Positions 48,822 through 58,900 of a stretch of DNA of 64,000 bases are shown piece after piece. Below the pieces are notes generated by a model. That model was not told the origin of the DNA and did no database searches. It saw only the letters and a program-made list of their open reading frames with translations. The first letter of the stretch is position 1, and the number at the start of each line of letters is the position of its first letter. The translations under genes were made by a program, and so were the position numbers. Source of the DNA: Euonymus europaeus (taxonomy: Eukaryota > Streptophyta > Magnoliopsida > Celastrales > Celastraceae); contig OY756965.1 in assembly GCA_963580455.1 (NCBI GenBank), forward strand, positions 3,360,501-3,424,500. Reading direction: 5' to 3'.

Positions 48822-49352
48822 TGATGAGAATCCCACATCGGTAAAATAGGAGTACCGACCCTAGCTTATAAGTGCTAGCCTTCCTCAACCTACCAGCCAA
48901 GGTTTTCATGGGATTTCAGCCCATGGGCCTTGGTTACAGCCGGCCCGCAAGGGCGTCGGTTGGGCTTTGGTTGGCAAGGGGAGGCTGGTGGGCCTTTAGG
49001 CCCGTGTGGGTTCTCAACATTGGTGCTTTCATTGAGAGAGTCGCCCGCCTACGGAGAGGGCTTCCGTCCGGGAAAAGGCTGCCGTCTGTCGGGCGAGCGT
49101 AGCCGCCAGGCGAGAGTAGCCGCCGTGGACGTCGGCTGTCCAAGGGGCGACGATTGATGAGAATCCCACATCGGTAAAATAGGAGTACCGACCCTAGCTT
49201 ATAAGTGCTAGCCTTCCTCAACCTACCGGCCAAGGTTTTCATGGGATTTCAGCCCATGGGCCTTGGTTACAGCCGGCCCGCAAGGGCGTCGGTTGGGCTT
49301 TGGTTGGCAAGGGGAGGCTGGTGGGCCTTTAGGCCCGTGTGGGTTCTCAACA
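48822..49352 (+). mobile_element. TRIM (terminal-repeat retrotransposon in miniature)
   Basis: 531 bp. LTRs of 198 bp each (48822-49019 and 49155-49352) begin TGATGAGAATCCCACATCGG and end TTCTCAACA. They differ at one position by eye. The 135-bp interior starts TTGGTGCTTTCATTGAGAG, the expected place for a primer-binding site, and ends in a purine-rich AAGGGGCGACGA. The target duplication GCCCG is at 48817-48821 and 49353-49357. It encodes no protein and must be mobilised in trans. The opposite arm of the inverted repeat lacks it. Confidence 0.93.
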
Positions 49353-50062
49353 GCCCGCCACAACTTTTACTTGCGGTGGATTTTCATTTTCAACAAAGTA
49401 ACACGTCAATTAAAGTATGAATTTGTTAGATTTTCCATTTTCATCCGTACATTAGACCACAATGTTAGGCACAATGGAAATAACTTTTTTTTTAAATAGA
49501 AGTTGAGAAAAATGACATAATTATCACAACCGATAATGAAATACATTAACCAAGGAAGCAAGAGACTTTCATATCGACCATAATTCTAAATGGGAAGAAA
49601 ACAACACATACTCTCAATATCTGGGAGGAAGATGACACATACTCTCTAATTTTAGTTAATTTACAAACTATTATTATATGAGCAATATAGATAACGTTCT
49701 GGACTACGAGCTCGGAAATTAGGGTTTCATGGGACGGGGCGTTACAATAGTAGTATGCTGCTCTTATTATATAAATTCCCAAACCCTATTCGAGTACATA
49801 AATAAGCTCAGAAATAGATGTTTATGCTGCTCTTATATATACACACATATACATATACCTATATATTCATTTTCTGATATACCCATATATATTAAGTTCC
49901 TTTTTATTAGTTTCCTTGAACCAGCATGGAGGTATTGCCTTGACACAACATAACGTATTTCAACATGTGGCTTGCTGGTTTTGATTAAATTGTCCTTTCG
50001 ATATATGGGAGGAAGATGACACATATTCTCTAATTTTAGTTAATCTACAAACTACCACCTAT

Positions 50063-51283
50063 GGTGGTGTTTGGTAAACCATTATAAATAGCATATAATA
50101 CAGCATATAACATGTAAGCTACATATTATTGTTAACCTAACCAAACAACAATTCAGCATTCAGCATATTAATTAACATTTTTACCTCTAAATTATGACAT
50201 TCTCAAAATGTCATTTTACTAGCATTTTTTGGACACTTATGCATGAAATGTCCAAATTACCCCTACACTCTTAACTAATGACGAGTTTACCCTGCATGTA
50301 CGGATGAAAACCAATTATTTTATTTAATAATATATTCATTTATATTTAATAATATATTAACATTTTTACTAACATATTTAATTATTTATATTTAATAATA
50401 TTTTTATTTTTAAATAATATATTAAATTATATTTACTAATTTATTTATTTATATTTACTAATCTATTATTTATTTATATTTAATAATATATTAACATTTT
50501 TACTAACATATTTAATTATTTTTATTTAATAATATTTTTATTTTTAAATAATATATTAATTATATTTACTAATTTATTTATTTATATTTACTAATCTATT
50601 ATTTATTTATATTTAATAATATATTAACATTTTTACTAACATATTTAATAATATTTTTATTTTTAAATAATATATTAATTATATTTACTAATTTATTTAT
50701 TTATATTTACTAATCTATTATTTACTTTTATTTAATAAAATATTCATTTATATTTAATAATATATTAACATTTTACTAATATATTTAATTATTTATATTT
50801 AATAATATATTTATTTTTAAATAATATATTAATTATATTTAATAATTTATTTATTTATATTTACTAATCTATTATTTATTTATATTTAATAATATATTAA
50901 CATTTTTACTAACATATTTAATTATTTATATTTAATAATATTTTTATTTTTAAATAATATATTAATTATATTTAATAAAATTTAAGAAAATGTTAAATAT
51001 TAATAAAAAAATTGTATAAAAAATATATAATATTTTAATATTATTAAAAATGTAAAGATTATTTTTAAAAAATATAAATCTATTTTTTAATTATTTGTGT
51101 TAATACCCATACATGTAATTAGCCACAGCATTTATACTAGCATATATGCTTTTCTCTCAAAAATCTAACCAAACACCCACAACATTTATAACAACATATA
51201 TGCCAGCATTTCAAACAGCATAAAGCAATCAGCATACAGGCTAAATTATATGTTACTGGTAAAATTGTTTACCAAACACACTC
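50063..51283. mobile_element. Tourist-like AT-rich element with internal minisatellite
   Basis: 1.22 kb. The left end is GGTGGTGTTTGGTAAAC. The right end, on the other strand, is GAGTGTGTTTGGTAAAC. Subterminal AGCATATA motifs recur near both ends. Ends resemble the MITE inside gag (GAGTGTGTTTGG). A target duplication is not clear. Confidence 0.6.
50300..50990 (+). repeat. AT-only minisatellite, about 133-bp unit, 5 copies
   Basis: TTAACATTTTTACTAACATA recurs at 50357, 50491, 50624, 50764 and 50897 (spacing 133-140). Units are almost purely A and T. Confidence 0.9.
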
Positions 51284-51667
51284 ATATTATGTTGTTTGCT
51301 TTTCATCTGTAACTGATATTGATTACTTTAAATATTGACATTATGATTTTTTGATATATGAATTTTTGTCACATTTAAGGAGCCTTACAAGGATAAAGCA
51401 ATTTCTTTTGTTGACTTCACATGTTGTACATCCTCTCACTAGAAAGAAGGGAAAAGAATAATAACATAAATTGGAAGAAGAGGAAAAATAAAACACCGTG
51501 GTGCTTTCTTCCCATTTAGAATTATGGTCAATATGAAAGTCTCTTGCTTCCTTGGTTAATGTATTTCATTATCGGTTTCCCAACTCCTATTCAAAAAAAA
51601 TGGAATTTCCATTGTGCCTAACATTGTGGTCTAATGTACGGATGAAAATGGAAAATCTAACAAACTC

Positions 51668-51899
51668 TTTGGTTGGAGCAGGACCAAAGGGCCTGTCTAC
51701 CGACCTGTGCCCTCGGGATGCCGGTAGAATGTAAGTCGCAGGTTATGCGACACAACGACAGGGACCGCTGGGTGTGTTCCGATAAATCAACCAAGAATGA
51801 CCGAAACTGCGCCAAAGGCACGCTTCGAACTCGGGACTCCACCGTACTAACCAAACCGAAGACCCCATTGGGTGCCGCTGAGCCATATGCCCTGGGGGC
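51668..51899 (-). mobile_element. tRNA-derived SINE in the right arm
   Basis: 232 bp flanked by the 18-bp duplication GGAAAATCTAACAAACTC (51650-51667 and 51900-51917). The minus strand has box A TGGCTCAGCGG (51875-51885), which fits the TRGCNNAGYGG consensus, and box B GAGTTCGAAGC (51822-51832). The left arm has the uninterrupted site near 49420. Confidence 0.92.
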
Positions 51900-52179
51900 G
51901 GAAAATCTAACAAACTCATACTTTAATTGACTGGTTACTTTGTTGAAAAATGAAAATCCACCGCAAGTAAAAGTTGCGACGGGCATCGAACTAGTACATT
52001 TTAGTTTTAACAGGCAGTTGGGCCCCTTCCAACCTTCCAAAAGACTAAAATGACAACTAGCCCAAACCATTCCATCCATCAAGGCCCAACCCAACGTTTT
52101 TAACTTTAAAAAAAAAATTCCAAAAATGTCAACAATTTTCACGATTTGCTCTTTATGTATTTGTTTTTTCGGGATTCAA

Positions 52180-52470
52180 AACAAAATTATGGCCGTTGCA
52201 AGCGATCGTCCGCTCCTCAGTTTTATCTGGTGAGAACGAATCTGTTTACTTGAAATGGAAAGATCAGATAATATTGAACGAAATACCCTACTGATTCGGG
52301 ATTCAAAAAATTTCTGACCGTTGCAAGTGATCGTCCGCTTCTCAGTTTTATATAGTGAGAACAAATCAATCTTTACATGACATTGAAAGATCTGAGAGTA
52401 TTGAGGGAAAAATCCAGTCGATTCTGGATTCAAACAATTTTTGACCGTTGCATGTGAACGTCCGCTCCAC
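52180..52470 (-). repeat. Tandem triplet of about 125 bp, right arm
   Basis: CGTTGCAAGYGATCGTCCGCTYCTCAG-type units at about 52194, 52319 and 52446. They mirror 47620-47910. Confidence 0.8.
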
Positions 52471-52667
52471 GCTTTATAAAGAGACCATTCTCTAGTTCCT
52501 CTTTGCCATTTCATTTGTATGAAACCCAAAACGGAGTGAGTTTGAGAGGGCGAGAGGGAGAGAGAGCAACTCGAAATGGCTTCTAGATTGACGTATTTGG
52601 CAACAAGTGAGAGGTATTGATTGATTTCCCTATGGATTTTGATTCCTTTGATCTCAAACTCTCTTGT

Positions 52668-53353
52668 GATTATTAGTTGTTTGATTTTCCTTTTTATTTT
52701 GATTCTTTTGGTATGAAACCAAAAACAGACTGAGTTTAAGAAGAAGAGAGTCAGAGATTCAGAGAGAGAAAGAGCGATTCGAATTGGCTTCTAGACTGAT
52801 TGTTTGGCAACAAACTAGAGGTATTGATCGATTTTCCTCTTTTCTTTGATTATTAGTTGTCCTTTGAATGATTTTTTATAGGAATCCATTTTCGAATCTG
52901 ATTGTTGATGTTTTATTTGATCAATCGTTTTTGTTGTTGTTGTCGTCCCTCGTGTTTTTGGTAATTTTACAGTTTTGTCACTCTTTGTGATCGATAATAT
53001 GTTCGGAGATTATTAGTTGTTTGATTTTCCTTTTTATTTTGATTCTTTTGGTATGAAACCAAAAACAGACTGAGTTTAAGAAGAAGAGAGTCAGAGATTC
53101 AGAGAGAGAAAGAGCGATTCGAATTGGCTTCTAGACTGATTGTTTGGCAACAAACTAGAGGTATTGATCGATTTTCCTCTTTTCTTTGATTATTAGTTGT
53201 CCTTTGAATGATTTTTTATAGGAATCCATTTTCGAATCTGATTGTTGATGTTTTATTTGATCAATCGTTTTTGTTGTTGTTGTTGTTGTTGTCCCTCGTG
53301 TTTTTGGTAATTTTACAGTTTTGTCACTCTTTGTGATCGATAATATGTTCGGA
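52668..53353 (+). repeat. Tandem duplication, 340 bp x 2
   Basis: Units 52668-53007 and 53008-53353 are nearly identical. The main difference is a longer (TTG)n run in the second. The left arm has a single version of this segment. Confidence 0.92.
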
Positions 53354-53386
53354 TAGGCAAAGACTATTGCGGCATTTACTTGAATG

Positions 53387-53647
53387 TCAGTAAAGACTCT
53401 GGAAAGCTTCTTCCACCAGAGTTTTATCCTCTTGCATAGTTTTCTCAAAACGACAGAAGGTAAGTCGTATTATATAGATTTGATGTCCATATATAAAAGC
53501 TACTGTTCTTATGTTAATGAGGTGAATTGGTTGTCTCCATCTTAAGAAGATACAGTTTATGTTAATGAGGTGAAATTTATCTTCTTCAACCTCTTGAATG
53601 ATATATCGTGTATCATATTTTGTTATATTTTGAAGTACTTGGTACAT
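53387..53647 (-). other. 86-codon frame, right-arm copy
   Basis: Begins MYQVLQN and ends EEAFQSLY. Counterpart of 46770-47030 with the same length and no frameshift. No known domain. Confidence 0.3.
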
Positions 53648-54000
53648 CAGGAGCTTCTTATTTATTTATTAGTTTCATAATTTGCTAAATGGATGACGAT
53701 CTCTTTTATGAAAGATTGTGTAGTAGTATTTCTGATAAGTTATTTTTGCCTCTTAGAAATTAGATCCTAAAGTCCTATACCCCCACAAGAAGATAAAAAA
53801 ATAAAATTGTATGCTAGATTTTTCTTACCCATTCAATGTCTTCATATTCTCTGTTTTAGTCCAATAACTTATTAGTATGAATATTTGATGTTTTATATAT
53901 GTACATAGTTTCAATTGAATCAAATAATTTTCAAAATTTTCCGCTGCGTAGTTTATTAGAAACCTTTCATCTACCGGTTTGCTCATTTGGGAAGTACTTA

Positions 54001-54310
54001 AGAGATACAATGGGATAAGTACTTTATGGTTGGAGAAGTTTGGTTAAAGGGGAGAGTACTCTTAACAACTTTGTGGCCTAAATGACATATGTTAAGTGAT
54101 ACAATGGGATAAGTACTTAATGGTTGGAGAGGTTTGGTTAACTCTTAACAACTTTGTATTCTTTACTTGGTATCTGTTTTCTGGCCTAAATGACATATGT
54201 TAAGAGATACAATGGGATAAGTACTTTATGGTTGGAGAGGTTTCGTTAAAGGGGAGAGTACTCTTAAGTCTTAACAACTTTGTATTCTTTACTTGGTATC
54301 TGTTTCATGG
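54001..54310 (+). repeat. Tandem array of about 100-bp units, right arm only
   Basis: GATACAATGGGATAAGTACT occurs at about 54004, 54098 and 54207, followed by ATGGTTGGAGARGTTT. The left arm has one copy (near 46410). Confidence 0.85.
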
Positions 54311-57039
54311 CCTCAATGACATATGTTAAGGGGAAGACAAATTCATTTGTTAATAGGGAGTTCAAGTGTCCCCAAAAACAAAAAAAGGGGAGAACTACAT
54401 TGCACATTTTTTAATCTTTTTTCAACAAAGACTGGATATGTAGGTTACTTTGTATTTTAATTATTCATTGTCAAAATTTGTGTGAGCATGTTTGCCTTAA
54501 CTGTTGCCTGATTAGTATATTGGTTTATCTACATGAGTAGTTCATTTGTGTTATTCTTATAAATTTCTTAATCAATATGTGATCCACATTTTTCGTACGT
54601 AAGCTTACTTTGTGCTCAGATTGCATTATATACACAAAAGTCCATGGAAACTCGTTTCAAATGTCTGAAACTTTGTATTAATTATTCAAGATAGCTTTGG
54701 TCAAATGTCAACTTTTTCATTAAAGTCCATGAAAACTTGTTTCAACTTTTTGTTCAGATTCATGGTAACTTGATTCAAATGTTTGAACATTTCCATAATG
54801 CCCATGAAAAAACTGTTCAAATGCTTGAACAATATGGGCCGTTTGTTTTATCGGCTCTCACGTTTTCCAAGTTGACACTGGGCACTGTCTCTCCGCAATT
54901 TACAGGTTAGTTTTGATTAATTTTGGAAGAAGATTAATATTAAATGCTTTGTACTTTGTTCATTTTTCCTCCTGATATCTCAAGTAATTAAACTTTGTTT
55001 AGTAGCAAACAGAATTATAACACATACGAAATGATCATACATTGAATATAGGTTAAGTCAATGAATAACGTGTGGTAGCGTGGCTGTACAACATATCCAA
55101 CAGAATTTGATAATTATTCGTGCAAGGCATCGATGTTCTTTTGGAGTTTCGAAAATTGAGGAAGAAAGTGGGTAGTTGGAGATGCAGTGGGATGCAATCC
55201 ATTTTACTATAGATTTTGTAGTAGTATTTCTTATATACTTTGTTTTTGCCTCCCAAACGTTAGAACATAAACCCTAGAACAAGGAAAATTGTATGCCAAT
55301 TTTTTTTTACCCATTCGATGTCCTCATATTTATGTTTTATCCAAGCACTTGTGAGTATGATTATATGATGTTTTATATAGTTTGGATTTAAAATCAAATA
55401 ATTTTGTTTCTTTTTGTCTTCTTAGTTTTCTAATTATTGTAGAAGTTAAATTTAGATTAAGATCATTTTAAATTTGGGTGATATATTGTAATATAGAGAA
55501 AAATTGAAGTTTGTCTTGGCTTCTTGGAATGGTAATTCTGGTTTTGTTTTTTTTACTTCTCCTTCTTGGAATTCTGGTTAAAATTAGATGATGATGCTTC
55601 CAGATGCATCCCACTCGTTCTCCGATCGATGCTTCCAGAGACATCCTGCATCTTCTCAGATTTAGGTAAGAAGATTAACTCTTCGTTTCCTTAATTTTTT
55701 GATATCTTTATTTTTTTAAAAATTCTAAAAATATTTCTTATCAGACTATTATGAGAAAGAACAAAGGGCCTAAACAAATTTGTGTTACAAGTAACTAAGG
55801 CAGTCTTATTAGAAAGTACTTTTAGTGGTAAGTTTGCTTAATTTATAAATGATTTAAGTGAAGTTTCTTTTTCTTTCTAGCACCGAAATGCATGCTCAAA
55901 CAGTGGATGTGAATATTAGGCAAAGGCAGCGAAGCTGACAGTAGTTGCATTAACTTTCCTCAATAATCAATTCAGTAGTCAAACTTTGATTTTTTTTTTT
56001 TTTTTGTAGATAAACACGCCACTTATTTATGTGACACCACAACAACAAACCCACCTCCCCCCCGCACCCCAGCCCCACCAAAAAAAGAAAAAAAGAGTAG
56101 GAAAATCGGGGAAAAAAGTGCACTACTCCTAATCTCATATGGCATTTTGTCAAGATGTAATTCTCTGTCCATTCATATAGGTTGCTTATCGATTTAATCT
56201 TTTCACTACACTGAACACCTTTTCAATAACTAAATTTAGTTGGTGCCGACTAATCAGCCAATTGTAATTTCCATGACTGAGTTTCTCTTCTGATAAGGGA
56301 GATGGGTCTGCATGAAAAATTTCTTCTTAGATACATGACCACCCAGGGTGAAGAAATTTGTTGGGGATTACATTGTGTTAATGTGTTTCATATGCATTTA
56401 TGTTATCTTGTACTTCTGGTAGTGTTTGGGTTTCCTGAAAAGTATATGTTTCTTCTTTAATTTTAATTTTTTCCCCCTCATCAGACATTTATGTTTCTAT
56501 TTTAATTTAATAGCCAGTCTTAAACACTTTTGCTTTTTGAACAGGTGATTTGTTTTTTGAACAGGTGATTTGTTTGCTATTAAGATATGGCCGTTGCATG
56601 CTGTATGATGATGGTTTTTGGATGCGGATCTTGGGCTTGGTGGCTTATGATCTCGTATCGGTGATGTGCTGCTAAAGTATATAGAATACTTTGGGATTTG
56701 TTACTATTCTTGAGAATTACACCTACACTTAATAAAAATCTCATTTTGTGTTTTTGAGGGGAGATTGCACGGGGATTGCCCGGGTTCTCTTCTCGAGTGT
56801 GTGCGCGTGCGAAGTGTCTCTCTAAACTTTCTATCCCCATTTCAACAAAAAATATCCGACATAGATGCAAATGAAACGAATTCGAGGGGACCCCTTAGGA
56901 AAGGATATCGTTATGCACTTCCACCACTAAGCAAATTAATTCCGATGCATTAGTTCAAAATATTATTTTTATTTATCAAGTCATTTTTAATTAGTTCAAA
57001 ATCCACAAAACTTTTTAAATTTTTAAATAATAATAACAC

Positions 57040-58060
57040 TTTCCAACCCAAAACCCAATCCTATATATCTTAATATAAACCCTAAACTCTAAACCCGTTA
57101 ATGTTTAGAAAAAACTAAACCAAAGTTAAAATCCTAAAATGCGTAAGTGTTAACCCTAAACGCCTAAAATCATAAAACTAAATCCCAAATTATTCAACCC
57201 CCAACTCCAAAATCACAAATTACAAATTTATCACAAATTAAAACCCTTATAGAAAATTAAATTTCCTTTACTTTAAACCCTTTAAATTTTAAAATTAAAC
57301 CTTTTTTACTCAAGTATAAGGTTAGCAAACCCTTAAAACAAACCCTTAAAACCCTAAAACAATATAAATTCAATATGTAACCCTAAAACAATATGTAACC
57401 CACACACTGAAATGCTTTAGTTTAAAAACTATCATTAAACTAAACCCTAACCCCTAAAACCTTGAAACACATAATAAATTCTAATAATCACAAACCCTCA
57501 ACTAAAAATTCTAAATCCTAAATCTTACTAACCCTAAACCCAAGCGTTAAACTCTTAAATTTAAAACTTGGAATCTTAAATCATAAACCCCGAACTTTTT
57601 AAACATTTTAAACACCTTAAAATCTAAATGGTAAATCCTAAAATTCTAAACCCTCAAATCCTAAACCCAAAACCCAAAACCATATAACCCTTAAAACATT
57701 AAACACTAGATCCCTAAACTCAACCAATTCAATTATGACCAACAAGTCAAGTCACCTTGAATGTAGCAAAATAATTTTGACATTAGTCCATTACCTTGCT
57801 ATTACCGACCTTGAGTATTTTAAGGATTTATGAACCCCTAAACCTTAGACCCCAAATTTTAATTCTAAACCGTCAACCCTAACCCTAAATTCATAATCCC
57901 TAAAACTAATTCTTGAACCTAAGCCCTAAACTTAAAAACTTAAAACCTTAAACTCTTATCATAAACCAAATCCTAAATCCTCGGCCCTAATCTACACCTA
58001 AATCATAAACATAAAACCCAGTAACTAAAACTCTGACACTAAATTATAAACTTCAAAACC
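57040..58060 (-). repeat. Degenerate telomere-like (CCCTAAA) DNA, right arm
   Basis: About 1 kb dominated by CCCTAAA, AACCCTAAACC and variants on the plus strand. Mirror of the left-arm TTTAGGG zone but rearranged internally. Confidence 0.8.
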
Positions 58061-58156
58061 CTAAAAAATGGCTTATATAAATAAAAATATGTTAATTTAA
58101 GACTCGGTTCACTCAAACAGAAGCCCCTCAAAAGTTAAAATTAATCTTATTTCATA

Positions 58157-58262
58157 TAGATTTAGTCTAAAAATCCTAATTCCTAAGCCTACATGCCCAA
58201 AAAAAAAGGGGTGTTACCCCAAACTTTTCGATCCAGCACTAACCAAGCCCGCTCAAATTATT
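58157..58262 (+). repeat. Right copy of the direct repeat bracketing the giant inverted repeat
   Basis: Same orientation as 41607-41752. Shares GATTTAGTCTAAAAATCCTA, CCTAAGCCTACATGCCC and TTTTCGATCCAGCACTAACC. Confidence 0.85.
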
Positions 58263-58900
58263 TTTCAATCTCATGCTCTAAATACTTATCTAACTTTTAG
58301 ATATTCTTATGTCATAACTTTAGAATGTTGAATATAATAGAGAAAAACTCATTTCCCCATTGAAATAAATACATGAAAAAAAATGTAGAAGAATTATTTG
58401 CACTTATGAAAACTTTTTTATAAGTCGAGGCAAAAGAATTAACAAAACAGCTAAAAAAATGTCTTTTAACTTTCAGCGTGTGCTCATCTGTATGAAATGA
58501 TATTAATTAAAATTAAATATTATTTAATGAATGAAAATGAAGAGTTCAGTGAAGATTTTTAAGTTCAATCTCTCTCTTTTTTTCCCTGTCTACTCGGACC
58601 AAGCCACCCGATATATATCAAAATATGGCCGTAGATTCAAGAAGATCCATCCGAAATCTAGCCAGAACAATTCATTCCCTGCTCTTAAGTAAGGAACATG
58701 TAACTTCCACCTGGGTTAAATCAGTTTTTGATATAATTACAAAGAACTTACCATCTGAAGCATCATCCGAAAACATCAACACCAGCAGATTCGGAAAGAG
58801 GTTTCTCATACAACCATGGTGTTGATCCAGATCCTGACATTTAATAAGAGGCAAACTTGTACTGGTAAAAATTTCAAGAGTTCGAATGATTTGAATTATA
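58263..58900 (+). other. Intergenic with an unidentified 66-codon frame
   Basis: 58625-58825 encodes MAVDSRRSIRNLARTIHSLL and ends FLIQPWC. It starts after a plausible leader (CGATATATATC). I do not recognise it, and no splice partner is seen before the LTR element at 58901. It may be a truncated gene or chance. Confidence 0.35.

Larger units (their letters stand above)
41753..49602 (+). repeat. Left arm of a giant diverged inverted repeat
   Basis: Sequence from here to 49602 reappears inverted at 51496 to about 58130. Matched anchors include: 41765 with 57765 (CTACATTCAAGGTGACTTG), 42280 with 58120 (GAGTGAACCGAGTCTTAA), 44060 with 56747, 46495 with 53930, 46770-47030 with 53387-53647, 47620-47910 with 52180-52470, and 49530-49600 with 51496-51570. 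Identity looks like roughly 85-92% by eye with many indels. The outer part is rearranged. No gene is recognised in the arm. Confidence 0.9.
49603..51495. other. Spacer of the giant inverted repeat
   Basis: Unpaired centre. It includes a 54-bp direct repeat (GGGAGGAAGATGACACATA...) at about 49622 and 50004, then the AT-rich element at 50063-51283. Confidence 0.6.
51496..58130 (-). repeat. Right arm of a giant diverged inverted repeat
   Basis: Inverted partner of 41753-49602. Differences from the left arm: a SINE insertion (51668-51899), no TRIM, a duplicated 340-bp unit (52668-53353), a local array of about 100-bp units (54001-54310), and a rearranged outer CCCTAAA-type zone. No gene is recognised. 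Confidence 0.9.

Noticed and set aside
48872..49499. Several overlapping frames on both strands
   Set aside because: They read through the TRIM LTRs, appear twice because the LTR is repeated, and are non-coding.
50300..50990. Possible replication origin or centromeric satellite
   Set aside because: AT-richness alone is not evidence; only five units inside a MITE-like element.
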